From: Deltaproteobacteria bacterium
Lineage (GTDB): Bacteria > Desulfobacterota > Desulfobulbia > Desulfobulbales > Desulfurivibrionaceae
Direction of reading: 5' to 3'
NCBI GenBank assembly: GCA_026388735.1
Contig: JAPLJG010000080.1
Span: 1-43,524, forward strand
Length of the DNA: 43,524 nucleotides
Below are positions 35,116 through 43,524 of this stretch, one piece after another (positions within the stretch are counted from its first letter, which is position 1; every line of letters starts with the position of its first letter). Below the pieces are notes generated by a model that was given only the letters and a program-made list of their open reading frames with translations, had not been told where the DNA came from and made no database searches. The translations under genes were made by a program, and so were the position numbers.

Positions 35116-36222
35116 ATGATCATCGGCGTACCGAAAGAGATCAAGGAGAAGGAGTTCCGGGTGGCCATTACCCCGGCCGGGGTAATGGCGCTGGTGCAAG
35201 CCGGGCATACGGTGCTCGTCGAACAGGCTGCCGGAATGGGCAGCGACATTGCCGATGCCAAATACACCGCCGCTGGCGCTATGATCGTCGCAACTGCCGC
35301 CCAGGTATGGGGCAAAGCGGAGATGGTCGTCAAGGTCAAGGAGCCGCTGCCGCCGGAATATCCGCTGCTGCGCCCGGGCCTGATCCTCTTCACCTACCTC
35401 CATCTGGCTCCGCTCCCCGAGCTGACCCAGGTGCTGCTCGATGCCAAGGTGACCGGGGTGGCCTACGAGACGGTGCAGCTCGACAACGGCTTTTTACCGC
35501 TCTTGGCCCCCATGAGCCAGGTAGCGGGCCGCATGGCTATTCAGGTGGGCGCCCATTTTCTGGAAAAAGAGGCGGGCGGACGAGGGGTGCTGTTGGCCGG
35601 GGTACCAGGCGTGGCGCCGGGGCATGTCACCATCCTGGGCAGCGGCACCGTGGCCGTCAATGCGGCACAGATGGCCATGGGCCTCGGCGCACACACCACC
35701 ATCGTAGGCCGCAACCTGGGCCGTCTTGCCGAACTGGACGATCTGTTCCGAGGCCGCCTCATTACTCTGGCCAGCAACCGACACGCCATCGAGGCAGAAC
35801 TTGTCCAGGCCGATCTGGTGGTGGGAGCGGTGCTGGTGCCGGGCGCACGTGCGCCAAAGCTGATCAGCCGGGAGATGTTGGGTCTGATGCGGCCCGGAGC
35901 AGTCATTGTCGATGTGGCCATCGATCAGGGCGGCTGCGCGGAAACCTCCCGCCCCACCTATCATTCCGACCCGGTCTACACGGTGGATGGCATCGTCCAT
36001 TACTGCGTGGCCAACATGCCCGGCGCGGTGCCGCGCACCTCCACCTTCGCCCTGACCAACGCTACTCTACCCCATGTCCTGGCTATGGCCGGCAAGGGCT
36101 TTGACAGGGCTATGCAAGGAGACCGAGCCTTATTGCGGGGGGTGAATGTGCACGGGGGAAAACTCGTCAGCCGGGAGGTCGCCCAATCGCAGGGCCGGGA
36201 GTGGAGTGGGCTTTCTTTCTGA
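35116..36222 (+). CDS. ald: Alanine dehydrogenase
   Basis: A 368-residue NAD-dependent enzyme interconverting alanine with pyruvate and ammonia. Features: MIIGVPKEIKEKEFRVAITP (N-terminal signature), MVVKVKEP (Lys of the active site), YLHLAP (active-site His), the Rossmann motif ILGSGTVAVNAAQMAMGLGA, a variant of the usual GxGxxG, and VDVAIDQGGCAETSRPT. GTVDGIVHYCVANMPGAVPRT is fully typical (YTVDGIVHYC here). The start follows uspA by 12 bp with AAGGAG upstream, suggesting co-transcription with the kinase-fold and Usp genes. Confidence 0.95.
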   Translation: MIIGVPKEIKEKEFRVAITPAGVMALVQAGHTVLVEQAAGMGSDIADAKYTAAGAMIVATAAQVWGKAEMVVKVKEPLPPEYPLLRPGLILFTYLHLAPLPELTQVLLDAKVTGVAYETVQLDNGFLPLLAPMSQVAGRMAIQVGAHFLEKEAGGRGVLLAGVPGVAPGHVTILGSGTVAVNAAQMAMGLGAHTTIVGRNLGRLAELDDLFRGRLITLASNRHAIEAELVQADLVVGAVLVPGARAPKLISREMLGLMRPGAVIVDVAIDQGGCAETSRPTYHSDPVYTVDGIVHYCVANMPGAVPRTSTFALTNATLPHVLAMAGKGFDRAMQGDRALLRGVNVHGGKLVSREVAQSQGREWSGLSF

Positions 36223-36224
36223 CC

Positions 36225-36581
36225 TCACCAGGGACAAAAAATCTTTTTCCCGTCCCGCAGCGCGCCGCGCACCTTCTCCATGTGGCGCAGGGCGGCGAGA
36301 TCCCGCTGAATATCCGCCGCCTTGCCGCCCAGCCGTGCCGACAGGAGATCGATCCCAGCCCCGCCGGTTTCCCGCAGGATGGCGAGGATCTTCTCCTGCT
36401 CCGGGGTCGGCCCCCCGCCGCCATCACTGTCCTTGCAATGCATGGCGCTGCGCACCGCCCACGGGTCGCAGGTCCGGGTCGGGGAAAAGGCATCCATGTA
36501 GCAGTCTTCACAGAGCGCCTGGCCATTGAACCGCTCTTCTTCTCCAGGCGCTATCGCTTTATGGCATCGATCACAGTTCAT
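36225..36581 (-). CDS. Small Zn-ribbon/LIM-like protein with winged-helix-like C-terminus
   Basis: A 118-residue protein. The N-terminus MNCDRCHKAIAPGEEERFNG then LCEDCYMDA has two CxxC pairs spaced like a LIM or zinc ribbon. Cys39 and Cys49 lie further on. The rest (EQEKILAILRETGGAGIDLL; LGGKAADIQRDLAALRHMEKV) looks like a winged-helix DNA-binding fold, ending in KKIFCPW. It may be a small regulator. Its ATG is 4 bp after the stop of the membrane protein gene, with GGAGG in that gene's last codons, so they share a transcript. The stop is only 2 bp from the ald stop on the other strand. Confidence 0.75.
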   Translation of the reverse strand: MNCDRCHKAIAPGEEERFNGQALCEDCYMDAFSPTRTCDPWAVRSAMHCKDSDGGGGPTPEQEKILAILRETGGAGIDLLSARLGGKAADIQRDLAALRHMEKVRGALRDGKKIFCPW

Positions 36582-36585
36582 CTTC

Positions 36586-37191
36586 TCATCCTCCTCTCAG
36601 CAACTCAGCCAGCTGCCGGTCATGCACTTTTGCGAGCAGGAGCAGGGCCAGGATGGCTCCTACCATGGCACAAGCCATATCCGACTGGGTGTCCCAAACA
36701 TAGCCCTGGGTGGCGAGAAAGGCGTCGGCCCCCGTGCCAGAAAACGCTGCCACCCACCACTCGATCAACTCGTAAAAAGCACTGATCGCCAGGCAGACGC
36801 AAACCACCAGAAAGTTGAGCCAGCCGCGGCCATTGACCACCGCCTTGCGGAGCAGAATCTCTCGGGCCACCATGGCCGGGATAAAGCCCTGGGCAAAGTG
36901 ACCCAGCTTGTCGTAATTGTTGCGCGGCCAGCCCAACACCTCCTTGAGCCAATTGAAAAAGGGCTCCTCCGCGTAGGTGTAGTGGCCGCCCTGCATCAGG
37001 ATCAGGCTGTGCACCAGGATAAGGATATACACCAGGGGGGTCAATGGAAAGCGGCGGCGGGTGGCCATGAGCACCCCGGCCCCGATCAGGGCGGGCAGCA
37101 CCTCGAGAAGCCAGGTGTAGAAATCTTTTGGCTCAAGGCCGGACCAGACCAGCGCCGCCAGGTAGATACCCCCCCAAAGCAGCGGGGCCAT
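36586..37191 (-). CDS. DUF2238/YjdF-like inner-membrane protein
   Basis: A 201-residue membrane protein with about six hydrophobic spans (LWGGIYLAALVWSGL; WLLEVLPALIGAGVLM; PLVYILILVHSLILM; LNFLVVCVCLAISAFYELI; MACAMVGAILALLLLA). YDKLGHFAQGFIPAMVARE, AFYELIEWW and QGYVWDTQSDM are the conserved DUF2238 segments. The function is unknown. MAPLLWGG at 37191 is taken as start because the upstream gene's stop codon (TAG) ends only one base before it, with GAGGCG as possible ribosome-binding site; longer versions overlap that gene. Confidence 0.85.
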   Translation of the reverse strand: MAPLLWGGIYLAALVWSGLEPKDFYTWLLEVLPALIGAGVLMATRRRFPLTPLVYILILVHSLILMQGGHYTYAEEPFFNWLKEVLGWPRNNYDKLGHFAQGFIPAMVAREILLRKAVVNGRGWLNFLVVCVCLAISAFYELIEWWVAAFSGTGADAFLATQGYVWDTQSDMACAMVGAILALLLLAKVHDRQLAELLRGG

Positions 37192-37192
37192 A

Positions 37193-37789
37193 CTACGCCT
37201 CGTTCTCCAGATCGGCAAAATCACGGCGGATCTCCTCAAGGTGGCGGCGGTAGCCCTCGGCATCGCCGTACTCAAAAAATTTCCCGTAACGGCTGTGTAT
37301 GGCCGCCAGTCGCCGGGCATGCTTGACCGGGCACCAATACTGCTCGGTGCGGGCCGCCACCTCCCGAACATAGGCGATCAACCCGTTGAAGTAACTGCAG
37401 TAGATGCAGTTGAACTTCTCGATGGGGTTAAGATAGGCCAAGGACTGGTGGTCGATGACGATGTAGCGCTGCCGCTTCACCCTGGGGATGCCATAGACCC
37501 GGAAGCAGACGGCCTGGAAGATAGTAACCGAAAGATCCAGAAACAGGGTCGGAATCAGGATGAGCCAGATCAGCGGCGCGGTGAGGATGTTGAGCAGAGG
37601 GGCTTCGGCTAGATAGCGTGAAAGACGCTGCACCAAGTTCCGGTGCTGTTTTCTAACCTCTGCCTCGAAGCGGACCTTTTTGCCGATGACCGTATAGTAG
37701 AACTCCGCCTCCTTCTTCTCGATTTCCAGCAGAAGCTCTTGTTCAAGCTTCTTCATCGCCTCAAGCAGGGCCGCTATTCTCGTATCCAT
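37193..37789 (-). CDS. Uncharacterised membrane-associated protein
   Basis: A 198-residue protein of unknown function. The N-terminal ~70 residues are a charged coiled coil (IAALLEAMKKLEQELLLEIEKKEAEF; FEAEVRKQHRNLVQRLSRYL). One or two hydrophobic segments follow (LLNILTAPLIWLILIPTLFLDLSVTIFQAV). The C-terminal half contains FNCIYCSYFNGLIAYVREVAARTEQYWCP with three cysteines (C-x2-C and a later C), possibly metal-binding. GGAGAAGG lies just before ATG 37789. It begins the reverse-strand operon with the DUF2238 gene (1-bp gap) and the Zn-ribbon gene. Confidence 0.72.
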   Translation of the reverse strand: MDTRIAALLEAMKKLEQELLLEIEKKEAEFYYTVIGKKVRFEAEVRKQHRNLVQRLSRYLAEAPLLNILTAPLIWLILIPTLFLDLSVTIFQAVCFRVYGIPRVKRQRYIVIDHQSLAYLNPIEKFNCIYCSYFNGLIAYVREVAARTEQYWCPVKHARRLAAIHSRYGKFFEYGDAEGYRRHLEEIRRDFADLENEA

Positions 37790-37867
37790 CCTTCTCCCGT
37801 GCGCCTTGCCCGCATCGCGCTGTTTTCTGCCATTGTTCCGGGTCATGCCCCAGCGTGTCACAAAAAA

Positions 37868-37900
37868 AAGCAGGTTGTTCCAAATTGGCCCAACCTGCTT
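37868..37900 (-). terminator. Rho-independent terminator after the RRM gene
   Basis: Read on the reverse strand: AAGCAGGTTG pairs with CAACCTGCTT, followed by eight U residues (37862-37869). It lies 40 bp downstream of the RRM gene stop. Confidence 0.9.
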
Positions 37901-37940
37901 TCATAATATTTCGCCTTTCAGCGTTTTTTCCGTATCCCGA

Positions 37941-38216
37941 TCAATAACTGGGGCGGCGACGCTTCTTGTCTTTTTTCTTCACCTCAGCCTGGTTCACCTT
38001 GAGATCGCGTCCCTTGAGCGAAGTTTTGTTCAGGGCCTTGATCGCCTTGTCCGCCTCGGAGTTATTGGGCATTTCGATAAAACCAAAGCCCTTGGACTGC
38101 CCAGAAAACCGGTCCTTAACCAAGCTGATGCTGGCGACCTCGCCGAACGCGGCAAACATTTCTTTCAGCTCTTCTTCGGTGACCCCAAAAGCAAGATTGC
38201 CGATATACATATTCAT
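37941..38216 (-). CDS. RNA-recognition-motif (RRM) RNA-binding protein
   Basis: A 91-residue single-RRM protein. RNP2 is MYIGNLAF and RNP1 is KGFGFIEM, both with aromatic residues for RNA stacking. The C-terminus is a basic tail (KKKDKKRRRP). Such small RRM proteins are common in cyanobacteria and deltaproteobacteria; some are cold-induced. GGGAGG lies upstream of ATG 38216; an in-frame codon at 38249 lacks one. It has its own terminator (37868-37900), and the ~280-bp upstream region holds the terminator of the next kinase gene, so it is probably a single-gene transcript. Confidence 0.92.
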   Translation of the reverse strand: MNMYIGNLAFGVTEEELKEMFAAFGEVASISLVKDRFSGQSKGFGFIEMPNNSEADKAIKALNKTSLKGRDLKVNQAEVKKKDKKRRRPSY

Positions 38217-38333
38217 TGATCCATCCTCCCTCATGTGCAAACATAACAACCGCTATCAAAAAACCCAACGCACAGAGTTGGAGGATAGCGCCCCGGCCAA
38301 CGATTGGCCCATCAGGAGAAGTGCAAAAAAATT

Positions 38334-38359
38334 AAGGGACCGGTGGTGCGCGGCCCCTT
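38334..38359 (-). terminator. Terminator of hybrid kinase gene A
   Basis: Read on the reverse strand: AAGGGGCC pairs with GGTCCCTT (one mismatch) and is followed by AA and seven U. It lies about 140 bp downstream of the stop of the kinase gene ending at 38500. Confidence 0.65.
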
Positions 38360-38390
38360 TTCACACATCTTCAGGTAATCTCACAGGGGG

Positions 38391-38428
38391 TTCTGGTGCC
38401 TCCCTAAGCGAGAAAAAAACCAGAACCG
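38391..38428. other. Long-loop inverted repeat upstream of the RRM gene
   Basis: GGTTCTGG and CCAGAACC form a perfect 8-bp stem around a ~22-nt loop containing an A run. It sits between the kinase gene end and the RRM gene; whether it acts as DNA site or RNA hairpin is unknown. Confidence 0.4.
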
Positions 38429-38499
38429 AATGCGTTATATAGCATGGATTGGGGTAACTACTCAAGCTTTTTCACGATTTTACACATAATGACAACAAG

Positions 38500-40311
<1,812 letters not shown>

Positions 40312-40333
40312 GACTGATGCTATACCTTGTTCA

Positions 40334-40395
40334 TCAGACGATTTCAATGGTTCCGGATTTACTCACCACTCGCCCGCGATGATGCCGATATTTGA
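40334..40395 (-). pseudogene. 3' remnant of selD between the duplicated kinases
   Basis: About 60 bp that on the reverse strand reads like the end of selD: GGCATCATCG..., then CCGGAACCATTGAAATCGT and TGA. The true selD end at 42397-42460 has the same words at the same spacing. It is the scar left by a tandem duplication that included the selD 3' end. Confidence 0.78.
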
Positions 40396-40484
40396 TGGCG
40401 CAGCCTGCTTCTTGGTGGGAAAATGGTGCCGGATTTATGGTCAGAAAAGGCTTTTCGCCCCGATTGGGCCATAAGAAAAAATAG

Positions 40485-42374
40485 TTAAGAAGAGATGACC
40501 AGCCATTGCCCCAGAAGCTTGCGCAACTGGTCTTTTTTCACCGGCTTGGCGATATAGTCATCCATGCCCGCCTCCAAGCATTTCTGCCGGTCTCCCGCCA
40601 TGGCATTGGCGGTCATGGCGATGATAGGCATGCGCTTTTCGCCTGGGGTTTCCCGGCTCCGGAAGGCGCGCGTTGCTTCGTAGCCATCCAGCACCGGCAT
40701 CTGGCAATCCATGAGCACCAGGTCGTAGCGTTTCTCTACCAGCGCTGCCAGCGCCTTTTCCCCGTTTTCGGCAAGATCGACGGTGAGCCCCATGGCAGCG
40801 AGCATCTTGCTGGCCACCATCTGATTGACCTTGTTGTCCTCCACCAACAGAATCCGGCCCTGCAAGGGGCCCTCTTCCTGGGGCTGGTTGTCTTTCTGCG
40901 CCTCGGTCTGCGTTCCTGCGGCCGCCACAGGGAAATCCAGCTCGCACCAGAAGACAGAGCCCTGGCCCGCCTCACTCTCCACCCCGATCTTGCCGCCCAT
41001 CATCAGAACCAGCTGTCGGACAATGGCCAGACCCAGACCGGTGCCGCCATACTTTCGGGTGGTGGAGCCGTCGGCCTGGGTAAAGCTCTGGAACAGGTCT
41101 TTCTGCTTTTCCGGAGAGATGCCGATACCGGTATCACACACTTCAATGCGCAACATCACGCGGGAGGCAAAGGCGGACAAGCACCGCGCCCGCACCCGCA
41201 CCTCGCCATGAGGGGTAAACTTGATGGCGTTGGTCATGAAATTGGTCAGTACTTGGCGCATCCGGGTCGGGTCGCCGAGAAGCACCTCCGGCAACTGGGG
41301 ATCGATCTCGGCAACCAGGGCGATATTTTTAGCCTGGGCCTGGCCATTGAGTAAGGCCACAAGGTCTTCCACCAGGGTGCGCAGGCTGAAGGGAATATCC
41401 TCAAGCAGCAGCTTGTGCGCAGCGATCTTGGAAAAATCGAGGATGTCGTTCAGGATGCCCAGCAAGGCCTCGGCCGAGGAATAGGCGGTTTTCACATAGT
41501 CGCTCTGGGCTCCATCCATGTTCGTGTCCTGCAAAAGCTGCAACATGCCGAGAATGCCGTTCATGGGCGTTCGGATCTCGTGGCTCATGTTGGCAAGAAA
41601 TTCGTCCTTGGCCCGGCTCGCTGCCTCGGCGGCATCACGGGCGTGAACCAACTCATCTTCCGTGGCCTTGCGCCGTTCATTTTCGGCAACAAGTTCCAGG
41701 TTGAGAGATTCGCTTTCCTCGCTGGCCTGCCTGAGATTTGCCACCAGAGCCTCGTTTGCAAAGCGTGTTTCCAAGGCGGAAACCAGCGATTTCTGCATCT
41801 CGGTGGCGGAATTGACCAAGACCAGGGTGTAAAAAAGAACGATACCCCCCATAATCAAATACAGATTGCCACCCTGCTCGAAAAGCCGATACGCCAGGGG
41901 AAAGAGCGGCAGACAGATGTACCAGTAGTAGAGCTTGCGCAGAGGAGAGAGGATGGGGATGGCCCCGGCGGTGACACCGGCCCCAATAAAAACAATACCC
42001 AGTTGCTCCAGGGTCGCGCCGGGCGGAAAAAAGAAAAACACCGCCAGCCCCCAGAAAACACCGGTGAAAAAAACTAGTCCGGCATAGGCGTTCACACAAA
42101 AAGAGGCTGTCAGGTCGTGATCTTTGGGTTGTTGCCGGTAACAACGAACGGCTAAAAGCCGCAGGCAAAAAATGACCGTCGTGCCGAGCAGCCAGCAGGT
42201 CAGCGGCTCCGGCTGGACAACCTTCTCCACCATGAGAAAAAGCGCCCAGGCCAGGACGTAGGCTGCGGTGCTGCTGGAATAACCGGAATTGAGCACCAGC
42301 CTGATCAGTTTGTCCGTCACCGGCCCGCAGCAGTCTTTTTCCTTGTGGCTATGATCCAGAAAAAATGTGAGCAT
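40485..42374 (-). CDS. Membrane hybrid histidine kinase B (tandem paralogue)
   Basis: A 629-residue paralogue of the kinase ending at 38500. It has the same six-span membrane sensor (diverged; e.g. [20 protein letters not shown]), HisKA with His265, HATPase_c and a receiver with Asp556. Between the membrane part and HisKA it carries an insertion of 28 residues (rich in Glu, Arg, Leu: [18 protein letters not shown]) predicted to be coiled coil. The catalytic and receiver parts are nearly identical in DNA to copy A, whereas the sensors differ strongly. ATG 42374 lies 22 bp after the selD stop with GAGGG upstream; the open frame extends further but overlaps selD. selD and this gene are on the same strand and may be co-transcribed. 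Confidence 0.9.
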   Translation of the reverse strand: MLTFFLDHSHKEKDCCGPVTDKLIRLVLNSGYSSSTAAYVLAWALFLMVEKVVQPEPLTCWLLGTTVIFCLRLLAVRCYRQQPKDHDLTASFCVNAYAGLVFFTGVFWGLAVFFFFPPGATLEQLGIVFIGAGVTAGAIPILSPLRKLYYWYICLPLFPLAYRLFEQGGNLYLIMGGIVLFYTLVLVNSATEMQKSLVSALETRFANEALVANLRQASEESESLNLELVAENERRKATEDELVHARDAAEAASRAKDEFLANMSHEIRTPMNGILGMLQLLQDTNMDGAQSDYVKTAYSSAEALLGILNDILDFSKIAAHKLLLEDIPFSLRTLVEDLVALLNGQAQAKNIALVAEIDPQLPEVLLGDPTRMRQVLTNFMTNAIKFTPHGEVRVRARCLSAFASRVMLRIEVCDTGIGISPEKQKDLFQSFTQADGSTTRKYGGTGLGLAIVRQLVLMMGGKIGVESEAGQGSVFWCELDFPVAAAGTQTEAQKDNQPQEEGPLQGRILLVEDNKVNQMVASKMLAAMGLTVDLAENGEKALAALVEKRYDLVLMDCQMPVLDGYEATRAFRSRETPGEKRMPIIAMTANAMAGDRQKCLEAGMDDYIAKPVKKDQLRKLLGQWLVISS

Positions 42375-42396
42375 GACTGATGCTATCCCTCGGCTC

Positions 42397-43440
42397 TCAA
42401 ACGATTTCAATGGTTCCGGGTGTACCTGCCACCACCTCACCGATGATGCCGAAATCCAGGGGATAATCCCGCTTTCCCAGCCGCTCGGCAATGGAGTTGA
42501 CCCCCTCGGCGGAGGCGGCGATGAGCAGACCGCCCGAGGTTTGCGGATCGAGAAGAACCATCTCCATGGGGTCCAGCTCTTCCAGGCGACTTTTCATATG
42601 CGGGGCGTAGAAGGATTTGTTTTTGTAAGCGCCTTCCGGGATGATGCCCATGCTCGCATGGTGCAGGGTTTCGGGCAGAATCGGCACGGAGCGCGAATCG
42701 ATGCGGATGGCCACGCCCGAGGCCAGGGCCATTTCATAGAGATGCCCCACCAGTCCGAAGCCGGTGATGTCGGTGCAAGCATGCGCCCCCACGGTTTGCA
42801 TGAGCTGGGCCGCCTCCCGGTTCAGGGTGGCCATGACCATGGTGATCATGGCCTCGGTGCCTTTTGCCGCCACGCCGCCCTTGAGTGCGGTGGAAAGAAT
42901 CCCGGTGCCCAGGGGCTTGGTAAGCAGCAGGAGATCGCCCACCCTGGCGCCGGAATTGAGGACCACCCGGTTGGGATGGACCACCCCGGTTACGGAGAGC
43001 CCATATTTCAGTTCGGGATCTTCAATGGAATGCCCACCCACCAGCAAGGCCCCGGCCTCCTTGATCTTGTCCAGCCCACCGCGCAAAATCTCTTGCAGGA
43101 CGGAGCGGCCCAACTCCTTGATGGGAAAAGCCACCAGGTTCATGGCCAAAAGCGGTTTGCCGCCCATGGCGTAGACGTCGGAAAGCGCATTGGCCGCCGC
43201 CACCTGCCCGAACTGGTAGGGGTCGTCAACAATGGGGGTGAAAAAATCCACCGTCTGGATGAGGGCGGTATCGTCGTTGAGACGGTACACCCCCGCATCC
43301 TCGCCCGTTGCCGCGCCCGCGATCAGGTTCGCATCGGTGGGCAGGTCAAGGCCGCACAATAATTGGTCCAGGTCCCCCGGACTCAATTTGGCGGCTCAAC
43401 CAGCGGCTTTGACGGTGCTGGTCAGTTTCAGTTTGGTCAT
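42397..43440 (-). CDS. selD: Selenide, water dikinase (selenophosphate synthetase), selenocysteine-containing
   Basis: Makes selenophosphate from selenide and ATP, the selenium donor for selenocysteine. Read from ATG 43440, the protein begins [15 protein letters not shown], where U is TGA at 43396-43398, followed by [13 protein letters not shown]. This is the known active-site position, occupied by Sec or Cys in the family, next to the conserved Lys. The rest shows [56 protein letters not shown] and [11 protein letters not shown]. Counting the UGA, the length is 347 residues, normal for SelD; starting after the UGA would lose the catalytic residue. A SECIS-like hairpin directly follows the UGA. 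The existence of this gene means the organism makes selenoproteins. Confidence 0.93.
43351..43398 (-). promoter_or_regulatory. UGA codon and bacterial SECIS-like hairpin in selD
   Basis: On the reverse strand the UGA (43398-43396) is followed at once by GCCGC, which pairs with GCGGC (43355-43351). Inside, CAA/TTG steps on both sides extend the stem, and GTCC pairs with GGAC around a GGGGGACCT apical loop. The position and loop fit a bacterial SECIS read by SelB. Confidence 0.75.
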
Positions 43441-43473
43441 GGTTTTTTCCATTTGGATAATGAAACAACAATG

Positions 43474-43497
43474 CTTCGACAGGCTCAGCACGAACGG
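43474..43497 (+). repeat. Dispersed repeat fragment
   Basis: The 24-bp segment beginning CTTCGACAGGCTCAGCAC matches a short repeat word seen at many intergenic sites in diverse proteobacterial genomes. It lies upstream of selD at the window edge; a full unit may extend beyond. Confidence 0.45.
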
Positions 43498-43524
43498 AGT
43501 TGTCTTAACATATCGATATTCCGT

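Noticed and set aside
40506-41354. 282-codon forward frame over kinase B
   Set aside because: Shadow of the kinase on the other strand; the same shadow appears over paralogue A.

Overview
The window reads as chromosomal DNA of a GC-rich, anaerobic deltaproteobacterium-like organism (Desulfobacterota, plausibly near Desulfobulbales). This rests on gene content only. It has a single-siroheme low-molecular-weight sulfite reductase of the type known from sulfate reducers, a selenide-water dikinase that itself carries an in-frame UGA followed by a SECIS-like hairpin, a KamA-family radical SAM enzyme, many hybrid histidine kinases, and a histone-H1-like Lys/Ala protein. No tRNA, rRNA, CRISPR array, prophage or classical IS transposase was seen.

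Layout. 1-900: the 3' end of a YkgJ-like cysteine-cluster gene and a DUF559 nuclease-fold gene bracketed by 42-bp inverted repeats. 897-3679: rdgB, the small sulfite reductase with a perfect 18-bp palindrome upstream, and an SpmA/SpmB-type membrane protein. 3937-14144: a sensory region with two TonB-dependent receptor/YfiR pairs, a hybrid kinase whose periplasmic domain resembles the CHASE8 domain of YfiN, and a second kinase gene whose dimerisation/phosphoacceptor segment is replaced by AT-rich DNA. 14387-20015: a same-strand cluster of KamA-like aminomutase, two ATP-grasp ligases, a GNAT acetyltransferase and a GNAT-HDAC fusion. This looks like a biosynthetic pathway for an acetylated, beta-lysine-type amide or peptide and is the best candidate for an undescribed system. 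20227-25888: peroxiredoxin, aroK, aroC, a small lipoprotein, glgA and gap, with two copies of a 114-bp structured repeat showing paired base changes. 26235-31058: H1-like protein and a very large PPDK-like protein without the PEP/pyruvate barrel. 31055-37789: response regulator, broken UV-lesion glycosylase, MBL hydrolase, DUF523, a kinase-fold/UspA/alanine dehydrogenase operon and a reverse-strand operon of poorly known genes. 37941-43440: RRM protein, two tandemly duplicated hybrid kinases with a selD scar between them, and selD.

Several genes carry single lesions that break an otherwise well-conserved protein: an amber codon in receptor 2, the kinase segment replacement, a frameshift in the PPDK-like gene, a 62-bp tandem duplication in the glycosylase gene and a 1-nt frameshift in uspA. 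They may be real pseudogenes or assembly/sequencing errors; raw reads would decide.
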